DNA of 64,000 bases from Aerococcus sp. UBA6277 (lineage in GTDB: Bacteria > Bacillota > Bacilli > Lactobacillales > Aerococcaceae). Under the pieces are notes generated by a model. That model ran no database searches and was not told the origin of the DNA. It was given only the letters and a program-made list of their open reading frames with translations. A program made the translations under genes and the position numbers. The DNA is taken from positions 1 to 64,000 of the forward strand of contig NZ_DJUR01000043.1 of NCBI RefSeq assembly GCF_002440555.1, written 5' to 3'. Position 1 is the stretch's first letter. Each line of letters begins with the position of its first letter. This document shows, one piece after another, positions 17,545 through 27,193 of the stretch.

Positions 17545-17757
17545 TTAGCTTTGGGATAATGAATCTGGATCAATCACTAAGTCATTTGAAGCGATTTCTT
17601 CTAAGGCTTGACCTACAAATTTAGTTGATTGGTATTCATTTAACATTGGGTTCTTCTCAACTTGTAATTCCGTTGCACGTTTTGCAGCAATGGATACTAG
17701 TGAGTATTTTGAATCGATACGGTCTAATAATTTGTCAATTGATGGATAGATAATCAT
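17545..17757 (-). CDS. rpoZ: RNA polymerase omega subunit
   Basis: A 70-residue omega subunit that helps assemble and stabilise RNA polymerase. It shows YPSIDKLLDRIDSKYSLVSIAAKRA, the conserved N-terminal helices, then FVGQALEEI. The ATG overlaps the gmk stop (TAATG), so translation is coupled to gmk as in most Firmicutes. Confidence 0.95.
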   Translation of the reverse strand: MIIYPSIDKLLDRIDSKYSLVSIAAKRATELQVEKNPMLNEYQSTKFVGQALEEIASNDLVIDPDSLSQS

Positions 17758-18389
17758 TATGATTCGTCGCCTTCCTTTAAGTAATTTTCTACAATATCGT
17801 CGATAAAACGGTCTGTCTTTAAATGCTCAGCATTTATGATGGTTTGGATTCGTTCAACTGCTGAGTTTACATTATCATTTTCTACAACATAATCATATTG
17901 AGTGACTAATTGTAACTCTTCCCGCGCTTGCTTCATCCGTTTTTCAATCACATCTGGCGCGTCAGTCCCCCGGTTCACTATTCTAGATTCTAACTCATGC
18001 ATAGTCGGTGGTGCAAGAAAAATGAATACACCCTCAGGCATACGTCGCTTCACCTGTAAGGCACCTTGAACCTCTATTTCAAGAAAAACATCCTTACCTT
18101 GTTCAGTCATTTCTTCAACGTATTGAAGCGGTGTTCCATAGTAATTACCTACATATTCAGCATACTCCAATAAACGTTCATCTTCAATCATACCTTCGAA
18201 TTGATCGCGCGAAACGAAGAAGTAGTCTTTACCATCTTCTTCTCCTGGACGCGGTTGTCGGGTTGTTGCAGAAACTGAATAATAAAACTGATCATGATTC
18301 GTATCAGTCTCAAACAGCGCTTGACGCACTGTTCCTTTCCCCACACCAGAGGGACCGGATAATACAACTAATAGTCCTTTCGATTTCAT
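17757..18389 (-). CDS. gmk: Guanylate kinase
   Basis: Phosphorylates GMP to GDP. 210 residues with [16 protein letters not shown] (P-loop), [24 protein letters not shown] (GMP site, residues about 40-62) and the lid region with RMKQAREEL. The start at 18389 has AAAGGTG upstream; the longer frame adds 23 atypical residues. Together with guaD it gives two purine genes with PurBox-like motifs nearby. Confidence 0.95.
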   Translation of the reverse strand: MKSKGLLVVLSGPSGVGKGTVRQALFETDTNHDQFYYSVSATTRQPRPGEEDGKDYFFVSRDQFEGMIEDERLLEYAEYVGNYYGTPLQYVEEMTEQGKDVFLEIEVQGALQVKRRMPEGVFIFLAPPTMHELESRIVNRGTDAPDVIEKRMKQAREELQLVTQYDYVVENDNVNSAVERIQTIINAEHLKTDRFIDDIVENYLKEGDES

Positions 18390-18427
18390 AGAACACCTTT
18401 CACCCTTCACATTTTTATATAGCATTA

Positions 18428-18433
18428 ATAGTA
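18428..18433 (-). promoter_or_regulatory. gmk promoter, extended -10
   Basis: TGGTACTAT on the minus strand, about 40 bases before the gmk start; a TTGAGA with 19-base spacing could be its -35. Confidence 0.4.
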
Positions 18434-18477
18434 CCACAAATTTTACTATTTTTCTCAAAGACCTGAAGATTTTCTTT

Positions 18478-18490
18478 AATGTTCGGATTA
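18478..18490 (-). promoter_or_regulatory. PurBox-like motif upstream of gmk
   Basis: TAATCCGAACATT on the minus strand matches the Firmicutes PurR box AWWWCCGAACWWT at all but the first base. It lies about 45 bases upstream of the gmk -10 element, on the side expected for PurR activation in lactic acid bacteria. It is also within about 50 bases of the LexA-type boxes of the divergent gene. Confidence 0.5.
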
Positions 18491-18536
18491 ATTTTCAATT
18501 AGAATCATACCATATTTATTCCTTTAAGTAAAAAGT

Positions 18537-18549
18537 GAACAGACGTTCG
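18537..18549. promoter_or_regulatory. LexA/DinR box 1
   Basis: GAACAGACGTTCG, a CGAAC-N4-GTTC palindrome (minus-strand reading), like the Gram-positive SOS box. It is 10 bases upstream of the -35. Confidence 0.65.
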
Positions 18550-18558
18550 AAAAAAGAC

Positions 18559-18587
18559 TTGCATACCGAACGCCTGTTCTTTATAAT
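18559..18587 (+). promoter_or_regulatory. SOS-type promoter
   Basis: TTGCAT and TATAAT with exactly 17-base spacing. LexA box 2 fills most of the spacer, the classic arrangement for tight LexA repression. Confidence 0.8.
18567..18579. promoter_or_regulatory. LexA/DinR box 2, in the promoter spacer
   Basis: CGAACGCCTGTTC lies between the -35 and -10 elements. Confidence 0.75.
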
Positions 18588-18599
18588 ATAAATTGTCAA

Positions 18600-18615
18600 G
18601 CGAACAAATGTTTGC
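18600..18615. promoter_or_regulatory. LexA/DinR box 3
   Basis: GCGAACAAATGTTTGC, a nearly perfect 16-base palindrome matching CGAAC-N4-GTTY, just downstream of the -10 element around the expected start of transcription. Confidence 0.75.
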
Positions 18616-18679
18616 TAAATCAAGTTACGTCAATGCGTATCCATCGTTCTAACCACTGTTCAATATAAGGAGGCTTATC

Positions 18680-19072
18680 ATGCAAAACCCATTATCTTAT
18701 CAATCAATCCGTAGTTTATTCATCCCAGTTGATCCAATGTTGCTTGAAGCTGAACAATCTAGCCAGCCAAATATCCTTTCTTTCAATAGTGAAGAGCGCA
18801 ACGTGAAAAAGGAAAGCAACGTATTGACAACTATTATGCCAATCAAAGACATTATCAAACAGATAAACTATTCAAACGAATTAGGTGACCCCCTATATAT
18901 TACCGTTACCCGTCAAATCGGTTCTATAAACACCAAAGATATTTTATTTGGTATCTTCCGGTCAAAATATACGGATAAAGACATCGTACTGTTTGAGGAC
19001 GTTGATAACGATGTGATGCGGATTATTAAAGTAGATGAAATCATGGCTGTTCGTTCTGTTTATGATGATTAA
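18680..19072 (+). CDS. SOS-controlled YolD-like small protein
   Basis: A 130-residue protein whose C-terminal half (about 60-128) resembles YolD-like proteins: a strand-rich domain with ITVTRQIGSINTKDILFGIF and DVMRIIKVDEIMAVRSV. YolD-like genes usually sit before an SOS-induced Y-family polymerase (UvrX/DinB type). No polymerase gene follows here; a terminator and cls do. Three LexA-type boxes at the promoter make DNA-damage induction very likely. AAGGAGG is upstream of the ATG. The family match is moderate; the SOS control is the firmer claim. Confidence 0.65.
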   Translation: MQNPLSYQSIRSLFIPVDPMLLEAEQSSQPNILSFNSEERNVKKESNVLTTIMPIKDIIKQINYSNELGDPLYITVTRQIGSINTKDILFGIFRSKYTDKDIVLFEDVDNDVMRIIKVDEIMAVRSVYDD

Positions 19073-19109
19073 ATTAAGCATCGTTATCACTAACAATTCC
19101 ATAACACCG

Positions 19110-19146
19110 AAAAAAACCAGCTATTCAGATAGCTGGTTTTTTCTTG
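19110..19146. terminator. Bidirectional terminator between the SOS gene and cls
   Basis: AAAACCAGCTAT and ATAGCTGGTTTT form a perfect 12-bp stem with a 4-base loop; A-run and T-run flank it, so it can stop both convergent transcripts. Confidence 0.9.
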
Positions 19147-19152
19147 TGCCTA

Positions 19153-20601
19153 TTATAAGACTGGTGAGAACAATCTTGAGAACCCTTGACGGAATTTCTT
19201 CCATTTTGTTTGGTTTTCAAAATAATCCATATCTACTTGTGTAGATTCTTTTAGGTCATTTTGAAAAATGCCTTCTAGTTTGGCGACAAGTTTACGGTCA
19301 TACACAAAGGCATTAATTTCAAAATTCAAAGCAAAGCTTCGGATATCAAAGTTTGCTGTACCAACGCTAGCTATATGACCATCAACGCACAAGGTTTTGG
19401 CATGTAAAAAACCATCATCACGATACTTGTGGACATGTACCCCAGACTTTAATAAGGATTTTACGTAATATTCGGTTGCGCGATAAACTAGTGGATGGTC
19501 GGGTTTGGAAGGAATCATGATATGTACTTCCACACCTGATAAGGCTGCCATCTCAACTGCTTCAAAGATGGCTTCGTCTGGAATAAAGTAAGGTGTTTGA
19601 ATATAAATATACTCTTCTGCAATATTAATCATCTGCAGGTAACCCATTTTTATTTGGTCTGACTCTTCATCTGGTCCAGATGAAACAATTTGCATGGCTG
19701 TTTCACCATTTACTTCTGGGTCTGGGAAATATTCATGGTCAAAGTCACTTGGTTTGGCTTTTTTAGAAGCGAACCAGTCTACCATGAAACGACTTTGTAA
19801 GGTTTTGACAGCATCTCCTGTTAGACGGAGGTGAGTATCGCGCCAGTATCCTAGAGGCCCTGTTCCAATATACTCTTTGGCTACATTAAAACCTCCTACA
19901 TAACCGACTAAACCATCGATTACTACAATCTTACGGTGATTACGCCAATTTAGGCGAAAATCAAAAATAAAGAAGGGACTTTTTGAGAAGAAACTTTCAA
20001 ACTGTACCCCTGCCTCTTCCATGCGTTTGACTGATTTCTTACTTAGCCGACGACTACCCACTGCGTCAGCCATCAATTTGACCTCTAATCCCGCTTCGGC
20101 CCGGTCAATTAAGGCGTCTACTACCCGCATACCCACTTCATCATCAGTAAAGGTGTAGTATTGGACATGCACTGAATCTGTTGCGGCATAAATATCTTCT
20201 ACTAGTCGGTCCATTTTTTCTTGGCCTAAAATAAAGATTTCGACATGATTGTTTTCAGTCAAGATTGAATAGTCACTCTTAAACAAGACACGCATCATCT
20301 TTTGAATGCCTCGTGGATAGTGGTTGACATTTTTCTGTTTACCCTTGTCATTTAGGTACTTATCTTTTAATCCGTTCAATCCATAAACTTCTTGGTTTCG
20401 GATCCTAAAGATATTTTGGTCGGAAATTTTCCGGCCTACAAAGTAGTAAATAATAAACCCAACACCTGGTAATAATATTAGCACCAATAACCAAGCCCAA
20501 ATAGTCGCCACAGGACGGTCTTGTCTAAGGACGGTAATAACTGCGGCGATGGTATTTAGCACGAAAAGAATTAAAATCCCATAAAAAATATATAAGCCCA
20601 T
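19153..20601 (-). CDS. cls: Cardiolipin synthase
   Basis: Condenses two phosphatidylglycerols to cardiolipin at the membrane. 482 residues: two N-terminal membrane helices (about 2-25 and 33-55), then two phospholipase D domains with HKD motifs HRKIVVIDGLVGYVGG and HAKTLCVDGHIASVGTANFD. Both catalytic motifs are intact and the length is standard for ClsA-type enzymes. Single-gene unit. Confidence 0.94.
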   Translation of the reverse strand: MGLYIFYGILILFVLNTIAAVITVLRQDRPVATIWAWLLVLILLPGVGFIIYYFVGRKISDQNIFRIRNQEVYGLNGLKDKYLNDKGKQKNVNHYPRGIQKMMRVLFKSDYSILTENNHVEIFILGQEKMDRLVEDIYAATDSVHVQYYTFTDDEVGMRVVDALIDRAEAGLEVKLMADAVGSRRLSKKSVKRMEEAGVQFESFFSKSPFFIFDFRLNWRNHRKIVVIDGLVGYVGGFNVAKEYIGTGPLGYWRDTHLRLTGDAVKTLQSRFMVDWFASKKAKPSDFDHEYFPDPEVNGETAMQIVSSGPDEESDQIKMGYLQMINIAEEYIYIQTPYFIPDEAIFEAVEMAALSGVEVHIMIPSKPDHPLVYRATEYYVKSLLKSGVHVHKYRDDGFLHAKTLCVDGHIASVGTANFDIRSFALNFEINAFVYDRKLVAKLEGIFQNDLKESTQVDMDYFENQTKWKKFRQGFSRLFSPVL

Positions 20602-20623
20602 ATTTTCCCCTTTTTAAAAGTAA

Positions 20624-20676
20624 AAGAGCAAACAAAATGGTCGATTGAAAATGCCAAGGACTAGTTGTTTGCTCTT
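20624..20676 (-). terminator. Terminator after the thiT-like gene
   Basis: AAGAGCAAACAA (20624-20635) and TTGTTTGCTCTT (20665-20676) form a 12-bp perfect inverted repeat; on the minus strand a T-rich run follows. The 29-base loop is long. Confidence 0.7.
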
Positions 20677-20712
20677 ACTTACTATTTATTGTTACAAGAT
20701 ATGATGAACGAG

Positions 20713-21318
20713 TTAGTCATTCAATAAACGCGAACGTTCTTTGCGCGAAATATATGGCGTATTCTTTGGAATCCAAAATTTCGATGATACGTTCAAGATG
20801 ATTACTAGGATGATTAAAGCTATGGCTAAGTTAGCCAAGAATGACCATAACATACTCATCGCATATGTACCGTCAGCCACTTGACCAACATTTAGCACAT
20901 ATTGATTAAAGATAAATTTTAAAATGAAGAATGCGGCAAAAGTCATAACTGTCCCGGTAATTAGGTTTAGGTATACACTAGACATACGGCGGTTGAATAA
21001 CGTCCGCTGTAAGTTTCGGGCAAATTTACCTGATAACCCAACCATAGCTGTTTGGATTGCACTAGCCACTAGCACCATCCACTCTGTCTGTACATTCTCT
21101 ACTTGTAAATACCCCACTACTGCTCCAAGTACTGCACCAGCGATAAAGCCTGCTGTTGATCCTCTTCTATATGAATAGAAAACCAATAGGGTTAATGAAA
21201 TCGCTACGGTAATATTGTAACTTGTAATGGTTACTGGGAAGATACTTTCAATTAATAAAGCCAGGATGACAAATAATAATCCTTCAACCCAGACTACTAA
21301 TTTTTGTGACGCGTTCAT
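20713..21318 (-). CDS. thiT: Probable ECF thiamine transporter S component (ThiT/YuaJ-like)
   Basis: 201 residues with about six membrane segments and a basic C-terminus (SRKERSRLL). The segment YRRGSTAGFIAGAVLGAVVGYLQ and the order of helices resemble ThiT, the thiamine-binding S component that works with the shared EcfA-A'-T module. Some conserved thiamine-contact residues could not be confirmed, so the call is moderate. It starts 11 bases after rnjA with AAGGGGG before the ATG, so it is co-transcribed with it. No TPP riboswitch is seen in the 11-base gap. thiN in the same window supports a thiamine link. Confidence 0.6.
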   Translation of the reverse strand: MNASQKLVVWVEGLLFVILALLIESIFPVTITSYNITVAISLTLLVFYSYRRGSTAGFIAGAVLGAVVGYLQVENVQTEWMVLVASAIQTAMVGLSGKFARNLQRTLFNRRMSSVYLNLITGTVMTFAAFFILKFIFNQYVLNVGQVADGTYAMSMLWSFLANLAIALIILVIILNVSSKFWIPKNTPYISRKERSRLLND

Positions 21319-21329
21319 GCCGGACCCCC

Positions 21330-23033
21330 TTAGTTTTGTTTCCCTTTTTTCTTATCTTTTTTGTCAGGATGGTAGTTTGAAGCTTCCATAATGACTGGTA
21401 AAATCATCGGACGGCGTTGAGTTTCACTATATAATTTCTTACTTAGCGCATCACGGATGTCACCTTTTAATTTAGACCATTCAAAGTTCTTGTCTTTAAG
21501 ATTTTCCTCAGTCACTTCAACGACAACGTCTTTTGATTCATCTAATAAGGTTTCAGAAGCCTTCATATAGATGAAACCACGAGAAATAATTTCTGGACCA
21601 GATAAGATTTTACCTAGACGACGCGAAATAGTTAGGACAACTAAGAAAATACCATCTTCAGATAAGATACGGCGGTCGCGAAGAACAATATTGCCAATAT
21701 CTCCAACACCTGATCCATCAATCAATACGTTTGAAGCTGGTACGGCACCACCGATATGGATATTGCCATCTTTATAGGTCAAGATATCCCCTTTGTCTAA
21801 TAAGAAGACATTCTCTTCTGGAATACCTACCTCAGTTGCCAAGTGTTTGTGGGCAGACATGAGACGGTATTCACCTGAAATTGGGACCACATATTTTGGT
21901 TTCAATAAGCTGATCATTAATTGTAAGTCTTTTGGACTTGCATGACCACTTGATGCATACGCCTGAGCTAATTCAACCACTTCACCGCCTGCACGGTAAA
22001 CATCATTTTTAGTTTCTGCTACCACTTTTTCCATATCGTAAGAAGGTGTAGTCACGATGATGACCTTGTCCCCATCTTTAATATTCACTGTAGTGTGGCG
22101 ACTTGAAGCCATTTTTTGTAAAGTTGTTAAAGGTTCACCAGATTTTCCAGTTTCTAGGAAAATAATTTCATGATCTTCAAAACGGCCAAGGTCTTTTAAG
22201 TTGGCAATCAGGTCTTTTGACGGAATTGATAGTTTGCCTAAGCGAATAGCTACGTCAATAATTTCTTCCAATTCAGTATCGTCTAAGAAAACTCGACGAC
22301 CCAGTTTACTTGCAACATCTAAAACTTGTTGAATACGCATTAAGTTTGAAGCCACCGCCGCAACGATAACACGACCTTTAGCATTGCGCACTTCTTTCAA
22401 CAAACCTTGTTCAATTTCAATTTCAGTGGCGTTGGGTTTCATATTTTCTGCTGCATTGGAATCTGATAGTAAGGCGAATACACCGTCACGACCGATTTCA
22501 ACAATACGAGAAAAGTCTGTTTTATATGCATCTGAAACTGTCATATCAAACTTGAAGTCACCTGTATAAACGATTGAGCCTTCTGGTGTAGAGACTTCAA
22601 TCCCTACTGATTCAGGTACAGAGTGAGTGGTTTTAAAGAATTTAATCACGACATTACCAAAATCGATTTCATTGTCTTCTGAAATCACGTGGAAGTCTTG
22701 ATAATTCTTCAAGCCAATTTTCTTGGTTTGAATTTTCGCTAATTCAATCGTTAATTCTGTACCAAATACGGGTACTTGAATATCTTTTAATAAATATGGT
22801 AAAGCACCGATAGCATCCGCATGACCGTGGGTTAAAAATACCCCTGCTACACGGTCTTGATTTTCTTTTAAATATGTAAAGTCTGGAATCATCATATCGA
22901 TTCCTAATAATTCATCTGGTGGGTATACAAGACCACAATCTAAGACATAGATCGCTTCGTCAACTTCGACTAGGTACATGTTTTTCCCGTTTTCACGGAC
23001 ACCACCCAGAGCGATGATATTAATATCACTCAT
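21330..23033 (-). CDS. rnjA: Ribonuclease J1-type
   Basis: A metallo-beta-lactamase/beta-CASP nuclease with endonuclease and 5'-3' exonuclease activity in mRNA decay and rRNA maturation. 567 residues with VFLTHGHADAIGALPYLL, TGDFKFD, SDSNAAENM, SSGHASPKDL and the C-terminal domain ending in a lysine-rich tail. Length and RNase J1 paralogue features fit rnjA rather than rnjB, which is not in the window. AGGAGG precedes the ATG. Confidence 0.92.
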   Translation of the reverse strand: MSDINIIALGGVRENGKNMYLVEVDEAIYVLDCGLVYPPDELLGIDMMIPDFTYLKENQDRVAGVFLTHGHADAIGALPYLLKDIQVPVFGTELTIELAKIQTKKIGLKNYQDFHVISEDNEIDFGNVVIKFFKTTHSVPESVGIEVSTPEGSIVYTGDFKFDMTVSDAYKTDFSRIVEIGRDGVFALLSDSNAAENMKPNATEIEIEQGLLKEVRNAKGRVIVAAVASNLMRIQQVLDVASKLGRRVFLDDTELEEIIDVAIRLGKLSIPSKDLIANLKDLGRFEDHEIIFLETGKSGEPLTTLQKMASSRHTTVNIKDGDKVIIVTTPSYDMEKVVAETKNDVYRAGGEVVELAQAYASSGHASPKDLQLMISLLKPKYVVPISGEYRLMSAHKHLATEVGIPEENVFLLDKGDILTYKDGNIHIGGAVPASNVLIDGSGVGDIGNIVLRDRRILSEDGIFLVVLTISRRLGKILSGPEIISRGFIYMKASETLLDESKDVVVEVTEENLKDKNFEWSKLKGDIRDALSKKLYSETQRRPMILPVIMEASNYHPDKKDKKKGKQN

Positions 23034-23153
23034 ATTATTGCCTCCTAATATATTGGGTTTATTGTTATAAAGTCTGGTTGCACGCTAAATAGTTAGTGCA
23101 GCCTGTATCCAAGCTGACGCAAATTGTTAGTCAGGTCGGATATATTGTTTACT

Positions 23154-23198
23154 CAAAAAAAGTGCGGTGCAATGACGACTCGCCATATTGCCCGCACA
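23154..23198 (-). terminator. asd terminator
   Basis: On the minus strand GTGCGG pairs with CCGCAC enclosing further pairing (CAAT/ATTG), followed by a run of seven T residues, about 25 bases after the asd stop. Confidence 0.8.
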
Positions 23199-23222
23199 TC
23201 GCTAGCTTAAGTATAACATAAA

Positions 23223-24266
23223 CTAGATTAATTTATCAGCTACCATTTGTTCTGCAATCTGAATTGAATTCAATGCGGCACCCTTCCATAAGTTGTCAGA
23301 AACAACCCACATATGGAATCCACGTGGGAAGTCTAAGTCTTTACGGATACGGCCAACAAATGTTTCAGTTTTCTTCTCAGCATTCACTGCTTGAGGATAA
23401 AGTTGTTGGTTGATATCATCTTCTAAAACAACACCAGGTGCGTTTCGTAAAACATTTTGGATATCTTCAAGTGTCACGTCATCTTTATCCACTTCAAAGT
23501 AAACAGACTCTGAATGGCCGTAAACAACCGGTACACGCACACATGTCGCAGAAACACCAATTGTGTCATCGCCTAAGATTTTCTTAGTTTCGTTGGTCAT
23601 TTTCATTTCTTCAAATGTATAATGGTTGTCTTGGAACTTATCAATTTGCGGCAATACGTTATAAGCCATTTGATAATGTTTCTCGTCCCCACCAACTGGC
23701 AAGATTCCTGGTTCTTGGATGTCATTACCTGCTTCAATATCACGGTATTGTTGACGCATTTCTTCAATAGCTGTAGCCCCTGCACCTGATACCGCTTGGT
23801 AAGTAGACACAATCACACGGTCTAACCCAAAGGCATCACGGATTGGATTTAAAGCCACAACCATTTGGATTGTTGAACAGTTAGGATTAGCAATCAAGCC
23901 ATTATGATTTTTCAATGCTTGTGGGTTTACCTCTGGTACTACTAAAGGCGTATTCTCATCCATACGGAAGGCAGAAGTATTATCAATGACAACTGCACCA
24001 GCATCAATGGCTGCTTGGCTAAATTCGATTGAACGGTCTCCACCAGCTGAGAAAAAGGCAATATCCACACCTTCAAAAGCATCTTTTGTCAATTCTTCAA
24101 CAACATAGTTTTTATCGCCCACTGGTAATTCTTTACCCGCTGAACGCGCTGAGGCTAATAGTTTCACATTTTTTACTGGGAAATTTGCTTTTGCAACTAA
24201 GTGACGTAATTGTTCGCCAACTGCCCCTGTTGCCCCGACAATTGTTACATTATACTCTTTTGCCAT
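23223..24266 (-). CDS. asd: Aspartate-semialdehyde dehydrogenase
   Basis: Reduces aspartyl phosphate to the semialdehyde for diaminopimelate, lysine, threonine and methionine synthesis. 347 residues with [14 protein letters not shown] (NADP site), NPNCSTIQM (catalytic Cys), [14 protein letters not shown] and the second substrate motif with [10 protein letters not shown]. It stands alone, without dapA or lysC nearby, with its own promoter and terminator. Confidence 0.95.
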   Translation of the reverse strand: MAKEYNVTIVGATGAVGEQLRHLVAKANFPVKNVKLLASARSAGKELPVGDKNYVVEELTKDAFEGVDIAFFSAGGDRSIEFSQAAIDAGAVVIDNTSAFRMDENTPLVVPEVNPQALKNHNGLIANPNCSTIQMVVALNPIRDAFGLDRVIVSTYQAVSGAGATAIEEMRQQYRDIEAGNDIQEPGILPVGGDEKHYQMAYNVLPQIDKFQDNHYTFEEMKMTNETKKILGDDTIGVSATCVRVPVVYGHSESVYFEVDKDDVTLEDIQNVLRNAPGVVLEDDINQQLYPQAVNAEKKTETFVGRIRKDLDFPRGFHMWVVSDNLWKGAALNSIQIAEQMVADKLI

Positions 24267-24317
24267 AATTGATTCATCCTCTTGTTTATATTCGATATTA
24301 TTCGCACTCGCTGTTTC

Positions 24318-24346
24318 ATTTTATCAGAGCTTAGCCTTTTTCTCAA
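24318..24346 (-). promoter_or_regulatory. asd promoter
   Basis: TTGAGA and TAAAAT on the minus strand with 17-base spacing, about 50 bases before the asd start. No lysine riboswitch is visible in this short leader. Confidence 0.6.
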
Positions 24347-24397
24347 TGAAAATGACAGTATTATGAAATAAAAATGAGAAAATACTCAATTAATATA

Positions 24398-24428
24398 AAA
24401 AAGCACCCAGCAGATTCACTGAGTGCCC
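24398..24428 (-). terminator. pnp terminator
   Basis: On the minus strand GCACTCAG pairs with CTGGGTGC around TGAAT and is followed by six T residues. Confidence 0.85.
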
Positions 24429-24457
24429 TTTTCAAAAATTATCTGAATATTATTCAG

Positions 24458-26566
24458 CTATTCAGCGTCTAAGCCTTTCATTGTCAAGTTGATACGACCA
24501 CGGTTGTCGATTTCTGTCACTTTCACGCGGACTTTATCGCCCATTGAAACGATGTCTTCAACATTGTTGGTACGTTCTTCTTGTAGTTGCGAAATGTGTA
24601 CTAAACCATCTTTACCCTTAGCGATTTCTACAAAGGCACCGAATTTTTCTATACGTTTTACAGTCCCGTCGTATAACTGTCCTGCCTCAACTTTCAAGGT
24701 TAATTCAGCGATAATTTCTTTCGCACGTTTAATCATTGCCGCGTTATCTGAAGCGATATTTACGCCACCCTCTTGGTCGATATCGATCTTAACACCTGTT
24801 TCATCGATAATTTTGTTGATGGTGTCGCCACCTTTACCGATAACCACTTTAATGTCATCTGGGTCAATTTGCATTTGCTCAATTTTTGGTGCATAAGGAC
24901 TTAATTCAGCACGCGGTGCGTCAATTGCCGTCGCTAAGTGGCCTAAGATTTCAACCCGCGCTTTATGGGCTTGGTCTAAAGCTTCACGTAGAATTTGTTC
25001 CGTGATTCCTTTAATCTTGATATCCATTTGTAGCGCAGTAATACCGTTTTCTGTACCGGCTACTTTAAAGTCCATATCACCTAAGTGGTCTTCTAAACCT
25101 TGGATATCGGTTAAGACTGTGTAGTTTTCTTCGTCTTCATCCATGATTAGACCCATAGCGATACCAGCAACGGGCGCTTTAATTGGTACCCCCGCGTCCA
25201 TAAGCGCTAAAGTACCCGCACAAATAGATGCTTGTGAGGATGAACCGTTAGATTCTAATACTTCAGCAACTAAACGGATTGCATATGGGAAGTCTTCTTC
25301 ACTCGGCAATACTTCGTTTAAGGCACGGTAACCTAAAGCACCGTGACCAATTTCACGACGACCAGGTGATCCGTAACGACCGGTTGAACCTACTGAGTAT
25401 TGGGGGAAGTTGTAGTGGTGCATGAAACGTTGGGTAACGTCACCAGATAAACCATCAATACGTTGCTCTTCAGATAAGGGTGCTAATGTCGCTACTGATA
25501 AGGCTTGAGTTTGTCCACGAGTGAATAAACCAGAACCGTGTGTACGTGGTAATAAGCCGACTTCTGAAGCTAACGGACGGATTTCGTCAATTTTACGACC
25601 ATCAGGACGTACTTTATCGTCAGTGATTAAACGACGAACTTCCTTGTACTCTAATTGATTCGCAATTTGACGTACTTGATCCATTAATGTCGCAACATCT
25701 TCATGTTCTGCATATAATTCGCTGTAGTGGTCGATAATCGCAGCTTTAACTGCTTCGATATTTTCTTCACGTTCCAATTTGTCAAAAGTTTGGATTGCTT
25801 CAACCATTTGTTGGTTGTATTGTGCTGTTACTTCAGCAACCAATACATTGTCCGGTGTATTTAATTGGACGTCCATTTTCTCTTGGCCGACTTTTTCCCG
25901 GATTTCATCTTGGAAGTAGCACAATTCACGAATTGATGTATGTCCAAACATTAGGGCTTCAAGCATTTCTGTTTCAGATAATTCAGCAGCTGAAGATTCT
26001 ACCATGTTGATAGCATCTTTAGAACCAGCAACGATCAATTCTAAATCAGATTGTGCTTGCTGCTCTACAGTTGGGTTGATTACGAGATCACCATTCACAC
26101 GACCCACATTTACCCCTGCAATTGGTCCGTCAAAAGGAATATCAGAGATTGTTAAAGCTGCTGATGAACCAAACATCGCGGCCATTTCTGGCGAGCAGTC
26201 TGGGTCTACTGATAAAACAGTATTGATCACTTGAACTTCATTGGTAAACCCTTCGTCAAACATTGGACGGATTGGACGGTCAATTAAACGTGCAGTTAAA
26301 GTGGCATGTTCACTTGGGCGACCTTCACGTTTAATGTAACCACCAGGAATTTTACCTACTGAGTACATTTTTTCTTCATAGTTTACTTGTAGTGGGAAGA
26401 AGTCTTGCCCTGGCTTAGCTTCTTTTGCCCCTACTACGGCAGTTAATACGACAGTATCGCCATAACGAACCAACACCGCTGCATTGGCTTGTTTAGCTAC
26501 CTGACCATATTCGATTGATAATGGGCGACCGGCCCAATTCATTTTAAACACTTGCTTTTCTTCCAT
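24458..26566 (-). CDS. pnp: Polyribonucleotide nucleotidyltransferase (PNPase)
   Basis: A phosphorolytic 3'-5' exoribonuclease that degrades mRNA. 702 residues: two RNase PH domains (about 10-230 and 310-540) joined by a helical linker, then a KH domain ([19 protein letters not shown], about 555-610) and an S1 domain (about 620-690, [17 protein letters not shown]). The catalytic region near [13 protein letters not shown] is intact. It lies after rpsO as in most bacteria but is separated by a terminator and a structured leader. Confidence 0.97.
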   Translation of the reverse strand: MEEKQVFKMNWAGRPLSIEYGQVAKQANAAVLVRYGDTVVLTAVVGAKEAKPGQDFFPLQVNYEEKMYSVGKIPGGYIKREGRPSEHATLTARLIDRPIRPMFDEGFTNEVQVINTVLSVDPDCSPEMAAMFGSSAALTISDIPFDGPIAGVNVGRVNGDLVINPTVEQQAQSDLELIVAGSKDAINMVESSAAELSETEMLEALMFGHTSIRELCYFQDEIREKVGQEKMDVQLNTPDNVLVAEVTAQYNQQMVEAIQTFDKLEREENIEAVKAAIIDHYSELYAEHEDVATLMDQVRQIANQLEYKEVRRLITDDKVRPDGRKIDEIRPLASEVGLLPRTHGSGLFTRGQTQALSVATLAPLSEEQRIDGLSGDVTQRFMHHYNFPQYSVGSTGRYGSPGRREIGHGALGYRALNEVLPSEEDFPYAIRLVAEVLESNGSSSQASICAGTLALMDAGVPIKAPVAGIAMGLIMDEDEENYTVLTDIQGLEDHLGDMDFKVAGTENGITALQMDIKIKGITEQILREALDQAHKARVEILGHLATAIDAPRAELSPYAPKIEQMQIDPDDIKVVIGKGGDTINKIIDETGVKIDIDQEGGVNIASDNAAMIKRAKEIIAELTLKVEAGQLYDGTVKRIEKFGAFVEIAKGKDGLVHISQLQEERTNNVEDIVSMGDKVRVKVTEIDNRGRINLTMKGLDAE

Positions 26567-26595
26567 GTTCTAACATGCTCCTTTATTCGCTTACT

Positions 26596-26677
26596 GCCAA
26601 CAAGTTTGCTACTAAACAAATTTCTAAGATCAAGACTTGATACTCACAAATTTGCATAGTAGTGAACAACTGTTGGC
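26596..26677 (-). promoter_or_regulatory. Long stem-loop in the pnp leader
   Basis: On the minus strand, 5' GCCAACA pairs with TGTTGGC at the far end, followed inward by CTACTA/TAGTAG-like and AAATTT pairings and a central ATCAAG/CTTGAT hairpin, making an imperfect stem of about 80 bases ending 30 bases before the pnp start. In E. coli a pnp leader hairpin is the target for RNase III and PNPase autoregulation; a similar role here is inferred. Confidence 0.6.
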
Positions 26678-26721
26678 GCTTTTATTCCATACCAGTTTAT
26701 TTTCCTATAAAAAGGGTTAAA

Positions 26722-26757
26722 AATCAACAAAAGCGAGACACAAATGTATCCCGCTTT
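26722..26757 (-). terminator. rpsO terminator
   Basis: On the minus strand an 11-bp stem (AAGCGGGATAC with GTGTCTCGCTT, some G-U) is followed by a T-rich run. Confidence 0.75.
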
Positions 26758-26776
26758 AAGATCATATTTATAAGAA

Positions 26777-27046
26777 TTAACGACGTAAGCCTAATGCTTT
26801 GATTAAATCACGGTAACGTTGAACATCTTTGTTACGTAAGTAAGCTAACAAGTTACGACGGTGACCAACTTTTTTCATTAAACCACGGTAAGAATGGTGG
26901 TCTTTTTTGTGTGTACGTGCATGTTCGTTAAGAGAGTTGATATCTTCAGTTAAGATAGCGATTTGTACCTCTGGGCTACCAGTATCTCCTTCGTGACGTG
27001 CAAATTGTTGGATTAATTCGTTTTTACGTTCTTTTGAAATTGCCAT
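26777..27046 (-). CDS. rpsO: Small ribosomal subunit protein uS15
   Basis: A primary 16S-binding 30S protein. The 89 residues show the canonical sequence: [42 protein letters not shown] and [16 protein letters not shown]. The ATG follows AGAGGTG. The 5' leader (27047-27130) has partly complementary stretches that could form an autoregulatory structure, but this was not resolved. Confidence 0.97.
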   Translation of the reverse strand: MAISKERKNELIQQFARHEGDTGSPEVQIAILTEDINSLNEHARTHKKDHHSYRGLMKKVGHRRNLLAYLRNKDVQRYRDLIKALGLRR

Positions 27047-27193
27047 GTGACAACACCTCTTTCATAATATTCGCCGTAAACTGCGACAAGCGTTGGTGAT
27101 TCAACTCGCGAAGTAAACGGTCATCTGACATTATACACACAATCAACTTATAATGCAAATGGATTCTCCAAAAAATCATCAGCCTTTAGTCCC

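Noticed and set aside
24267-24397. Lysine riboswitch before asd
   Set aside because: The leader is too short and shows a plain promoter only.
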